The notes beneath the pieces are model-generated. The model ran no database searches. It was not told the DNA's origin and saw only the letters and a list, made by a program, of their open reading frames with translations. Below, piece after piece: positions 7,564 to 15,971 of a stretch of 64,000 bases of DNA. Each line of letters starts with the position of its first letter. Positions within the stretch are counted from its first letter, which is position 1. Position numbers and translations under genes: made by a program. Source of the DNA: JBHFEI01 sp041928815 (lineage in GTDB: Bacteria; Pseudomonadota; Alphaproteobacteria; Rhizobiales; Rhizobiaceae); the NCBI RefSeq assembly GCF_041928815.1, contig NZ_JBHFEI010000004.1:124001-188000 (forward strand). Direction: 5' to 3'.

Positions 7564-9657
7564 TCAGGCCTTGCCCGCGACCTTCAGCGCGAAGGCATAT
7601 TCGAAGGCGACCTCCTCCAGCCGCTGGAAGCGGCCGGCGGCACCGCCGTGGCCGGCATCCATGTTGGTCTTGAGCAGGATCGGCGCGGTGCCGGTCGTCT
7701 TCTCGCGCAGGCGCGCCACCCATTTCGCCGGCTCCCAGTAGGTGACGCGCGGATCGGTGAGGCCGCCGAGCGCCAGGATCGCCGGATAGGCCTTCTCCCC
7801 GACATTGTCATAGGGCGAATAGCTGGCGATGTGGCGGTAGGCCTCCGCGTCCTCGATCGGATTGCCCCATTCCGGCCATTCCGGCGGCGTCAGCGGCAGC
7901 GTGTCGTCGAGCATGGTGTTGAGCACGTCGACGAAGGGCACGGCGGCGATGATGCCGGCGAATTTCTCCGGCGCGAGATTGGCGACCGCGCCCATCAGCA
8001 TGCCGCCGGCCGAGCCGCCTTCCGCGACGATCCGGTCATAAGCGGTGAAGCCTTGCGCCACCAGATGGTCGGCGGCGGCGATGAAATCGGTGAAGGTGTT
8101 GGTCTTGCGCCCCATCTTGCCGTCCTCGTACCAGGCGAAGCCCTTGTCCTTGCCGCCGCGCACATGGGCGATGGCATAGACGAAGCCGCGGTCGACGAGG
8201 GAGAGGCAGCTCGTGTTGAAGGCGGCGGGGATGGTGATGCCGTAGGCGCCGTAGCCGTAGAGCAGGCAGGGCGCGGTGCCGTCGAGGGCCGTGTCGCGGC
8301 GGTAGAGCAGGCTGACCGGCACCTCCGCGCCATCCTTCGCCTTCGCCAGCACGCGGCGGGTGACGTAGTCGGCGGCGTTGTGGCCGGAGGGCACCTCCTG
8401 CGTCTTCAGAAGCGTGCGTTCCCGCGTCGCCATGTCGTAGTCGAAGAGCTGCGACGGCGTCGTCATCGAGGAATAGGAGAAGCGGATGACGTCGGTGTCG
8501 TACTCGGCGGCTCCCTGGAGACCGAGCGAATAGGCTTCCTCGGCGAAGGCGATCGCGTGCTCCTCGCCGGACCGCCGGTCGCGGATCTTGATCTGCGGCA
8601 GGCCGTTCTCGCGCTCCAGCCAGACGAGATGGCGGGCGAACGCCATGTGGCTGATGATCAGCCGGCCCGGCGTGTGCGGCACGACGTCGCGCCAGTTCGC
8701 GCGCGCCGGCGCGCCGACCGGCGCCTCGACGATCTTGAAGTCCTTGGCGCCGTCGGCATTGGTGAGGATGTAGAAGACGTCGCCGCCCTCCGTCATCTCA
8801 TATTCGATCCCGGTCTCGCGCGCGGCGACGAGCACGGGTTCGGCGTCGAGGTCCTTCGTCGACAGCAGCCGGTACTCGCTCGTCTCGTGGTCGTGGATGT
8901 CGATATAGATGAAGTCGTCGAGCAGCGAGCCGCCGACGCCCATGAAGAAGCCCGGATCCTCTTCCTCGTAGACCAGGCGGTCCTCGGCCTGCGGCGTGCC
9001 GATCACGTGCCGGAAGATCTTCGACGGACGGTGGTTGTCGTCGAGCACGGTGTAGAAGAAGCTCCGGCCATCCGGCGCCCAGGCGCCGCCTCCGCCGGTG
9101 TTCTCGATCACGTCGGAAAGATCCGCGCCGGTGCCGAGATCGCGCACGCGAAGGGTGAAATATTCCGAGCCCTTGTCGTCATAGCCCCAGAGGCCGAGCG
9201 CATGGTCGCTGCTCGCGTCGATCCCGGAGAGGCGGAAATAGGCCTTCCCGTCCGCCTCGCGGTCGCCGTCGAGCAGGATCGTCTTCTCGCCGCCGTCGCG
9301 CGGCGTGCGGAAATAATGCGGCTGCTCGCCGCCGGTGACATAGAGCGTGCCGTAGGCGTAGGCGCCGTCCTTCACCGGAACGGAGGAATCGTCCTCCTTG
9401 ATGCGCCCCTTCATTTCGGCGAACAGCACCTTGCGTAGCGCCTCCGTATCGGCCATCGCCGCCGCCTGGTAGGCGTTCTCCGCTTCGAGATGGGCACGGA
9501 TCGCCGGATCGAGGATCGACGGATCGCGGAACATCGACTGCCAGTTGTCGGCGCGCAGCCAGCCGTAATCGTCGCTGCGGGTCACCCCGTGGCGGGTGTC
9601 CGTCGCGGGGCGCTTCTCGGCTGCGGGCGGGGCGGGCAGGTTCTTGAACGTCGACAC
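7564..9657 (-). CDS. ptrB: oligopeptidase B (protease II, S9A)
   Basis: 697 residues, matching the usual ~690 of oligopeptidase B. An N-terminal seven-bladed beta-propeller is followed by an alpha/beta-hydrolase domain with the nucleophile elbow EGGSAGGMLMG (Ser about residue 550), the Asp region LGGLTDPRVTYWEPAKW and the catalytic His in MDAGHGG. These cytosolic serine peptidases cut short peptides after Arg and Lys. The start is GTG at 9657 with GGAGAG 8 nt upstream. No operon partner is evident: its neighbours are a secreted protein gene on the other strand and a VOC gene 140 bp upstream. Confidence 0.95.
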   Translation of the reverse strand: MSTFKNLPAPPAAEKRPATDTRHGVTRSDDYGWLRADNWQSMFRDPSILDPAIRAHLEAENAYQAAAMADTEALRKVLFAEMKGRIKEDDSSVPVKDGAYAYGTLYVTGGEQPHYFRTPRDGGEKTILLDGDREADGKAYFRLSGIDASSDHALGLWGYDDKGSEYFTLRVRDLGTGADLSDVIENTGGGGAWAPDGRSFFYTVLDDNHRPSKIFRHVIGTPQAEDRLVYEEEDPGFFMGVGGSLLDDFIYIDIHDHETSEYRLLSTKDLDAEPVLVAARETGIEYEMTEGGDVFYILTNADGAKDFKIVEAPVGAPARANWRDVVPHTPGRLIISHMAFARHLVWLERENGLPQIKIRDRRSGEEHAIAFAEEAYSLGLQGAAEYDTDVIRFSYSSMTTPSQLFDYDMATRERTLLKTQEVPSGHNAADYVTRRVLAKAKDGAEVPVSLLYRRDTALDGTAPCLLYGYGAYGITIPAAFNTSCLSLVDRGFVYAIAHVRGGKDKGFAWYEDGKMGRKTNTFTDFIAAADHLVAQGFTAYDRIVAEGGSAGGMLMGAVANLAPEKFAGIIAAVPFVDVLNTMLDDTLPLTPPEWPEWGNPIEDAEAYRHIASYSPYDNVGEKAYPAILALGGLTDPRVTYWEPAKWVARLREKTTGTAPILLKTNMDAGHGGAAGRFQRLEEVAFEYAFALKVAGKA

Positions 9658-9798
9658 GGGATGCGCTCTCCGGGCTTTGGCGGGGTGCGCCAGAGATAGA
9701 GACGCGGGCAGGGGGGATCAAGCGGGAATCGGCGCGGGCCGCGCCCGGTCGCCGATCCCGCCGCGCATGACCCCGCTCCCGCGTTCAGACCGACAGCG

Positions 9799-10755
9799 TC
9801 AGGCCGACAGCGTCAGGCCGATGCCCCAGGGATCGGTCAGCGACACGCCCTCGCCGCCGCGCGTCGTTGCGATCGCCTGCCGGTCCAGAGCGGCGAGCGC
9901 CGTGTCGAGGGCGGCGCGGTCGTTGAAGCGGATCCTGTACCCGGAAAGCCCGGTCATCGCGCCGCTGCGCTTCGGCTGGTTGCGGGAGTTCCAGACATTG
10001 GCGCCGACATGGTGATGGTACTGGCCGGAGGCGAAGAAGGTCGCGCCCGGATAGCGCGCCATCACGTCGAGACCGAGCACGTCGCGGAAGAAGGCGTCGG
10101 CCTCCGGAATGTTGCTGACCTGGAGATGGATGTGGCCGAGCGCGGTGCCCTCCGCCATGCCGCCCCACCGCTCCTGCGGCGCCTCGTCGTAAAGTGCCTG
10201 CAGGTCGAGCGGCAGCGTCGCCATCTTCACCCCGCCCTCGGGCAGAAACTCCCATTCGTCGCGGTCGCGGTCGCGATAGACCTCGATGCCGTTGCCCTCG
10301 GGGTCGTCGAGATAGATCGCCTCGCTGACGAGATGGTCCGAGGCGCCGGTGAGCGGCACGCGGCTGTTGGCGACATGGGCGAGCCAGCGCGACAGCTCCG
10401 CCCGGCTCGGAACGAGGAAGGCATTGTGGAAGAGGCCGGGCGCCGTGCGCGGCTGGCGGCGCGCGGCACCGTCCGTCTCAAGTGTGAGGAGCGGCGTTCC
10501 CGCCACGCCGAGGATGACGCCGCTTGCGCCCGTCTCGATCGGGGAAAGGCCGAGCGCCTTTTCGTACCAGGCGGCCATCATCGGCAGGTCTTCCACGACG
10601 AGATGGGCCTTCTCGACATAGGAAGGCATCAGCACGGGCCGCCCGGACGGTGCGTCGGGGGTCGCGGTCTTGGCGTCGGCATGCATGGTGGTGCCTCCTG
10701 TGATGAGCGCGGCGGCCGAGAGGCCGAGAAAGTCGCGTCTGTCGACCTCAGTCAT
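9799..10755 (-). CDS. VOC (glyoxalase/extradiol dioxygenase-like) protein with Tat-like N-terminus
   Basis: 318 residues with two VOC modules (about 45-170 and 205-318), resembling catechol-2,3-dioxygenase CatE-like proteins. Likely metal ligands are the His in KAHLVVEDL and GHIHLQVSNI and Glu in NGIEVYRDRD. The N-terminus DRRDFLGLSAAALITGG is a good twin-arginine signal (RR, FL, hydrophobic run, then ADA), which would send the folded protein to the periplasm. A second start at 10686 (MHADAK) has a perfect AGGAGG 6-7 nt upstream and would give a cytosolic protein; the start at 10755 has GGAAGAG. Both forms are possible. The substrate is unknown. Confidence 0.8.
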   Translation of the reverse strand: MTEVDRRDFLGLSAAALITGGTTMHADAKTATPDAPSGRPVLMPSYVEKAHLVVEDLPMMAAWYEKALGLSPIETGASGVILGVAGTPLLTLETDGAARRQPRTAPGLFHNAFLVPSRAELSRWLAHVANSRVPLTGASDHLVSEAIYLDDPEGNGIEVYRDRDRDEWEFLPEGGVKMATLPLDLQALYDEAPQERWGGMAEGTALGHIHLQVSNIPEADAFFRDVLGLDVMARYPGATFFASGQYHHHVGANVWNSRNQPKRSGAMTGLSGYRIRFNDRAALDTALAALDRQAIATTRGGEGVSLTDPWGIGLTLSA

Positions 10756-10870
10756 GGGTCTCTTCCGTCGTCTGTTGCGTGGAGAGAGTATGGTGCGTCC
10801 CGCATGTTCAAGAAAGACGGCGGGAAGGCGATGTACTGTTCAGCAAATGTTGACGGTTTGACCGGGAGGA

Positions 10871-10884
10871 TTGATCCCGATCAA
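10871..10884 (+). promoter_or_regulatory. FNR/FixK box (anaerobox)
   Basis: TTGATCCCGATCAA is an exact match to the TTGAT-N4-ATCAA consensus of Fnr/FixK-type activators. Its centre lies about 73 bp before the start codon of the universal stress protein gene, a fitting place for an activator at -40 to -45 from a start site in the 30-nt leader. It predicts induction at low oxygen. Confidence 0.75.
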
Positions 10885-10950
10885 GCGGGAAGCCTCTCCT
10901 GCTGCTAGGATCGCCTGATCATCCGATCACCGGAAAGGGCAGGAGACGCC

Positions 10951-11373
10951 ATGTACACCAAGATCATCGTTCCCGTCGCCATCGATCAACTGCCGCACGG
11001 GGAGCGGACGCTGCGCATCGCGCAGTCCCTGCTCGGCGAAGGCGGCGAGATCGTCCTCCTCAACGTCGTCGAGGACCTGCATGCCTATGCGCAGGGCTAT
11101 ATGCTGGTCGATTTTCCGGTGTCGCTGATCGAGGAATCGCGCGAGCAGGCGCGCAAGCTGCTTCTGGAACTGGCCGAAAAGACCGGCATTGCCGCCCGCG
11201 TCGAGATCCGCACGGGTGGCGCCGCGCCGACGATCAACGAGATCGCGACCGACGAGAAGGCCGATCTCGTCATCATCGCCTCGCACCGGCCGGGGCTGAA
11301 GGACTATTTCATCGGTTCGACGGCGAGCCGCGTCGTCAGCCATTGCCCCGTTGCCGTCCTGGTCGACCGTTAA
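10951..11373 (+). CDS. universal stress protein, UspA family
   Basis: 140 residues covering one Usp domain. It starts with the usual MYTKIIVPVAID and ends with ASHRPGLKDYFIGSTASRVV...CPVAVLV, the region that forms the nucleotide-binding loop in ATP-binding Usp proteins and is closest to the UspF/UspG type. The Shine-Dalgarno AGGAG lies 6 nt before the ATG. The perfect FNR/FixK box upstream places it in the low-oxygen response, as known for several rhizobial usp genes. A terminator follows at 11426, so it is transcribed alone. Confidence 0.92.
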   Translation: MYTKIIVPVAIDQLPHGERTLRIAQSLLGEGGEIVLLNVVEDLHAYAQGYMLVDFPVSLIEESREQARKLLLELAEKTGIAARVEIRTGGAAPTINEIATDEKADLVIIASHRPGLKDYFIGSTASRVVSHCPVAVLVDR

Positions 11374-11425
11374 GGTTTCGCGTCAACCATAACAGTTAAG
11401 GCTAATTTTGCTTTGTCCCTGGAAA

Positions 11426-11454
11426 AGGCGGGGAAACGCCCGCCTGTTCTTTTC
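11426..11454 (+). terminator. Rho-independent terminator after usp
   Basis: Stem AGGCGGG (11426-11432) and CCCGCCT (11439-11445) with a 6-nt loop, followed by GTTCTTTTC. Ends the universal stress protein transcript. Confidence 0.7.
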
Positions 11455-11543
11455 CCGTTCATCCGCGCATGGCACATTTTCGTCATGGCCTTCGGGCATT
11501 TGTTAACGAAACATGATGACGAAACGGGTGGGATCCGCGGGCC

Positions 11544-12203
11544 GTGGAGATCAAGGGCATCAAATGGAGCTATGACCGGGACGAACTGATCGCGGACGGC
11601 ATCGTCCACGGCATCGGGCTCGCCCTGGCGCTGGTCGGGGTGACGGCGCTGATCTTCTATGCGTCCGTGTTCAGCACGCAGGGGCAGCTGATCGCCGCCT
11701 GGATCTACGGCCTCGGCCTGATCGCGACGATCTCGATCTCGTTCCTCTACAATCTCTGGCCGGCCTCGCGCACGAAATGGTTCCTGCGCCGCTTCGACCA
11801 TTCCTCGATCTTCATCCTGATCGCGGCGACCTATACGCCGTTCCTGCAGCGCGGCCTCGACGACCCGTTCCTCTTCGCCATGCTGATCGGCATCTGGGCG
11901 ATCGCCCTGCTCGGCATCGTGCTGAAATGCGCCTTTCCCGGCCGCTTCGACCGGCTGGCGATCCTGCTCTACCTCGCGATGGGCTGGAGCGGGCTCCTGG
12001 CCGGCGAACAGCTCTACAGCGCGCTTTCGGAGACGACGATGACGCTGATCGTCGCCGGCGGCATCATCTATTCCCTCGGCGTCGTCTTCCATGTCTGGGA
12101 GAGGCTGCGCTTCCAGAACGCGATCTGGCATGCCTTCGTCATCGCCGCCGCCGCCGTGCACTATTCGGCGGTGGTCTCCTGCGTCGCCGGCGCGCGCCTC
12201 TGA
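11544..12203 (+). CDS. HlyIII/PAQR-family seven-helix membrane protein
   Basis: 219 residues with seven predicted membrane helices. The family signature is visible: an early DGIVHGIGLALA, the central FDHSSIFILIAATYTPF, and late HVWERLRFQNAIWHAFV with the third conserved His; in PAQR proteins these His residues bind zinc on the inner face. Family members include Bacillus haemolysin III and YqfA and are thought to be lipid hydrolases (ceramidase-like), but the bacterial substrate is not settled. The start is GTG at 11544. Transcribed alone and convergent with msrB. Confidence 0.88.
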   Translation: MEIKGIKWSYDRDELIADGIVHGIGLALALVGVTALIFYASVFSTQGQLIAAWIYGLGLIATISISFLYNLWPASRTKWFLRRFDHSSIFILIAATYTPFLQRGLDDPFLFAMLIGIWAIALLGIVLKCAFPGRFDRLAILLYLAMGWSGLLAGEQLYSALSETTMTLIVAGGIIYSLGVVFHVWERLRFQNAIWHAFVIAAAAVHYSAVVSCVAGARL

Positions 12204-12222
12204 CGGGCGCCGGCGTCACCGC

Positions 12223-12636
<414 letters not shown>

Positions 12637-12817
12637 CGGCAATCCTCCTGGAGTGGCTCCGCAGTCATGGCCGGAATATAGGAAGGCCGTGTCCGGCCCG
12701 CAATCGGCCGTCGCGGCGAAGCGCCACGCGACAACCGAAAACGCTTGAGACCGCTCTGCCGTTCCCGTATTGCGGGGGCTACGACCAGAGATTGGCGAAG
12801 GGAAAAACGGAAAAGGC

Positions 12818-15169
12818 ATGGATGTCGCGATCCTGACCGCTGCTGCGCTGGCATTGCCGTTTCTGGGGGCGCTGGCCGCTCCGCTGGCTGTCCGCCTGAT
12901 GGGGGACCGCGCCGTTCTTCCGCTCGCGCTGCTGCCGGCGGCGGTGTTCCTGCACTTCTCGCGCTTCTATCCCGAGGTCGCGCGCGGCGAGATCGTTACC
13001 GGCGGCTTCGACTGGATCCCTTCCTACAATGTCAGCTTCTCCTGGCTGGTGGACGGACTGTCGCTGACCTTTGTCCAGCTCATCTCCGGCATCGGCTCGC
13101 TCGTCGTGCTCTATGCCGGCGGCTACCTGAAGGGCCATGCCGACCTCGGCCGTTTCTTGGGCTTTCTCTTCGCCTTCATGGGGGCGATGCTCGGCCTCGT
13201 CGTTTCCGACAGCTTCCTGATGCTGTTCGTCTTCTGGGAACTGACCTCGATCACCTCCTTCCTGCTGATCGGCTTCGACCACGGCCGGGAACGGGCGCGC
13301 CGCGCGGCGCTGCAGGCGCTCGTCATCACCGGCGGCGGCGGGCTGATGCTGCTTGCCGGGCTGATCCTGCTCTGGAACGTCAGCGGTGTGACGCAGTTTT
13401 CCGCGCTGACCGTGTTCGAGGTCGATCCGCGCGCGAGCCCCTTCTACCTCGCCATCCTGCTTCTCGTGCTCGGCGGCGCCTTCACCAAGTCGGCGCAGTT
13501 CCCCTTCCACGCCTGGCTGCCGAACGCGATGGAGGCGCCGACGCCGGTGTCGGCCTATCTGCACTCGGCCACCATGGTGAAGGCCGGCGTCTACTTGCTG
13601 ATGCGCCTGCAACCGACGCTCGGCGGCACGATGGCCTGGGAGATCATCCTGCCGCTTGCCGGCGGCGCGACGCTGATCGCCGGCGCGGTCCTCGCGGTCG
13701 CGGCGACCGACCTCAAGCGCATGCTCGCCTATACGACCATGGCCTCGCTCGGCCTTCTCGTGCTTTTGACCGGGCTCGGCAGTCCCCATGCGATCGAGGC
13801 GGCCGCGCTCTATCTTATCGCCCATTCGCTGTTCAAGGGCGCGCTGTTCATGGTCGCCGGCATCATCGACCACGAGACCGGCATGCGCGATGCCACCCGC
13901 CTTTCGGGCCTTCGCCGCGCCATGCCGGTGACGTTCGCCGCCGCACTCCTCGCGGCACTGTCGATGGCCGGCCTGCCGCCCTTCTTCGGCTTCCTCGCCA
14001 AGGAGGAGATCTACACCGCCCTTGCCGCCGGCGAGGCGCGCTCCATCGCGTTGGCCGCGGTCGTCCTCCTCGGCAATGCCCTGATGGCGGCGGTCGCCTA
14101 TGGCGTCGGCGTCGCGCCCTTCCTCGGCGCCCGGCTGAGCACGCCGCGCAAGCCGCACGAGGCGCCACCGCTGCTTCTTGCCGGGCCGGTCGTGCTCGCC
14201 CTTGCCGGTCTCGCCGCCGCCGTCCTCTCCGCTCCGTTCCACGCCGCCGTCACCACGCCGATGGCGGGAGCGATCGCCGGCGCGCCGCGCGCCGTCACGA
14301 TATCCCTCGCGCCGCATCTCGGCGTGGCGCTGCTCCTGTCGGTCGCCACGCTCGTCCTTGCCGCCGCTGCCGTCGTCCTCGCCCGGCCGCTCCGGCGCGG
14401 CATCGGCCTTCTCCTTGCCGACATCGGCTGGGGGCCCGACCGCGGTTTCGACCAGGCGATGCAGGGCCTGCTGCGCGTCTCCGTCCGGCTGACCCGCCGC
14501 CTGCAGGCGGGACGGCTCGAGCTTTACCTGACCGTCACCTTCGCCGCGCTCGCCTGCCTGCTTCTCGCCACGCCCGCCGTCTTCGGCGAATGGCCGGCGC
14601 TTCCGGCGGAGGCCGGCGGCCTCGCCCTCCATGAATGGGCGATCATCGCCATCGCGCTTCTCGGCCTCGCCGGTGTGCTCGTCGCGCGCGACCGGCTGAC
14701 GGCGATCGTCTCGCTCGGCATCCAGGGTTTTGCCGTCGCCGTGATCTTCCTCCTCTACGGCGCGCCGGACCTCGCCTTCACCCAGTTCATGATCGAGACC
14801 CTGTCGGTGGTGATCCTGGCGCTGGTCATGACCCGGCTCGATCTCGCCCCCTCCGACCGCAGGCCGCCACGCGAGCGCATTCCCGACATCGCGATCGCGC
14901 TTGCCTGCGGCATCGGCCTGACCATGCTGCTCTGGAGCGTGCTGGCGCTTCCCTTGGACGCGCGTCTCTCCGAATTCTTCGCCGCCTATGCCAAGACGGT
15001 CGCGCATGGCGCCAACATCGTCAACGTCATCATCGTCGATTTCCGCGGCGTCGATACGCTCGGCGAGATCGCCGTGGTGATGATGGCGGCGGTCGCGATC
15101 CTGTCGCTGATCCGCTTGCGCCCGCTCGCCCGCATCGCCGACAATGATCCCGAGCGGGAGGACGACTGA
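12818..15169 (+). CDS. mrpA: Mrp/Pha antiporter subunit A
   Basis: 783 residues. The large NuoL-like subunit of the multisubunit Mrp Na+(K+)/H+ antiporter, with the proton-channel signature HSATMVKAGVYLLMRL and the conserved Lys in AFTKSAQFPFHAWLPNAM. The C-terminal part (from about 600) carries the extra MrpA-only region with QFMIETLSVVILALVMTRL (DUF4040) and a final MbhE-like segment. The start MDVAILTAAA at 12818 removes a short hydrophilic extension. It is the first of seven overlapping genes; the stop overlaps the next ATG in TGATG. In Sinorhizobium the Pha1 homologue is a K+/H+ antiporter needed at high pH. Confidence 0.95.
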   Translation: MDVAILTAAALALPFLGALAAPLAVRLMGDRAVLPLALLPAAVFLHFSRFYPEVARGEIVTGGFDWIPSYNVSFSWLVDGLSLTFVQLISGIGSLVVLYAGGYLKGHADLGRFLGFLFAFMGAMLGLVVSDSFLMLFVFWELTSITSFLLIGFDHGRERARRAALQALVITGGGGLMLLAGLILLWNVSGVTQFSALTVFEVDPRASPFYLAILLLVLGGAFTKSAQFPFHAWLPNAMEAPTPVSAYLHSATMVKAGVYLLMRLQPTLGGTMAWEIILPLAGGATLIAGAVLAVAATDLKRMLAYTTMASLGLLVLLTGLGSPHAIEAAALYLIAHSLFKGALFMVAGIIDHETGMRDATRLSGLRRAMPVTFAAALLAALSMAGLPPFFGFLAKEEIYTALAAGEARSIALAAVVLLGNALMAAVAYGVGVAPFLGARLSTPRKPHEAPPLLLAGPVVLALAGLAAAVLSAPFHAAVTTPMAGAIAGAPRAVTISLAPHLGVALLLSVATLVLAAAAVVLARPLRRGIGLLLADIGWGPDRGFDQAMQGLLRVSVRLTRRLQAGRLELYLTVTFAALACLLLATPAVFGEWPALPAEAGGLALHEWAIIAIALLGLAGVLVARDRLTAIVSLGIQGFAVAVIFLLYGAPDLAFTQFMIETLSVVILALVMTRLDLAPSDRRPPRERIPDIAIALACGIGLTMLLWSVLALPLDARLSEFFAAYAKTVAHGANIVNVIIVDFRGVDTLGEIAVVMMAAVAILSLIRLRPLARIADNDPEREDD

Positions 15170-15585
15170 TGCAGACGCTGATCCTGCGCGCGGTGGCGCC
15201 GTTCCTTACCAGCCTGATGCTGCTGTTCTCCGTCTTCGTGCTGCTGCGCGGCCATAACGAGCCGGGCGGCGGGTTCATCGGCGGTCTGATCGCCGTCTCG
15301 GCCCTCGCCGTCTACGGCATCGCGTTCGGCGTCGCGACCGTGCGCCACGCGCTGCGCGTCGATCCGCTGGCGATCGCCGGGGGCGGCCTTCTGCTTGCGG
15401 CCCTTGCCGGCTTCGTCTCTGCGGCCGCCGGCGTTCCCTTCATGACCGGGCTCTGGGTGACGCCGGTGATCGCCGGCTATGCGGTGCCGCTGTCGACGGT
15501 CATGGCCTTCGACATCGGCGTCTATCTCGTCGTCGTCGGCGCGATCACGGCGGTCGCGCTCGCGCTCGAAGAGCGGGAGGACTGA
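15169..15585 (+). CDS. mrpB: Mrp antiporter subunit B
   Basis: 138 residues with four membrane helices. The family motif is LRGHNEPGGGFIGGLIA near residue 25. As a separate gene next to a full-length mrpA it makes this a group 1 (seven-gene) system rather than one with a fused AB protein. Overlaps mrpA by one base and ends 1 nt before mrpC. Confidence 0.93.
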   Translation: MQTLILRAVAPFLTSLMLLFSVFVLLRGHNEPGGGFIGGLIAVSALAVYGIAFGVATVRHALRVDPLAIAGGGLLLAALAGFVSAAAGVPFMTGLWVTPVIAGYAVPLSTVMAFDIGVYLVVVGAITAVALALEERED

Positions 15586-15586
15586 G

Positions 15587-15964
15587 ATGGAACCCGTTCT
15601 CGCGGTCGTCACCGGCCTGTTCTTCGCCGCCGCCGTCTACCTGATGCTGTCGAAATTCGTCGTGCGCATCCTGATCGGCGTCGTCCTTCTCGGCAATGCC
15701 GTCAACCTGACGATCTTCGTCAACGGCCGGCTGACGCGCGAGGTGCCGCCGGTGATCGCCGAAGGTCTCGATGCGCCGGTCGCGGCGATCGCCAATCCGC
15801 TGCCGCAGGCGCTCATCCTGACGGCGATCGTCATCTCCTTTTCCTTCTTCGCGTTTCTTCTCGTCCTGTCCTGGCGCGCCTTCCGCGACCTCGGTGTCGA
15901 CGACACGGACCAGATGCGGCTCGCCGAGCCGAAGCGCGACGCGGCCCCGCCGGAAGGATACTGA
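15587..15964 (+). CDS. mrpC: Mrp antiporter subunit C
   Basis: 125 residues, three helices, related to NuoK of complex I. The conserved Gly-rich helix RILIGVVLLGNAVNLTIF and the PLPQALILTAIVISFS segment are typical. The start at 15587 follows the mrpB stop after a single base (TGAGATG). The charged C-terminal tail is probably cytosolic. Confidence 0.93.
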   Translation: MEPVLAVVTGLFFAAAVYLMLSKFVVRILIGVVLLGNAVNLTIFVNGRLTREVPPVIAEGLDAPVAAIANPLPQALILTAIVISFSFFAFLLVLSWRAFRDLGVDDTDQMRLAEPKRDAAPPEGY

Positions 15965-15971
15965 ACCCGCC

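Noticed and set aside
11446..11460. GTTC-N7-GTTC, the alphaproteobacterial LexA (SOS) consensus, before the HlyIII gene
   Set aside because: It coincides with the T-rich tail of the usp terminator, and one or two chance matches to eight fixed bases are expected in 64 kb. No SOS gene follows.
12779..15007. 742-codon minus-strand frame opposite mrpA
   Set aside because: Hydrophilic repeat-like sequence produced by the reverse of membrane-protein codons.
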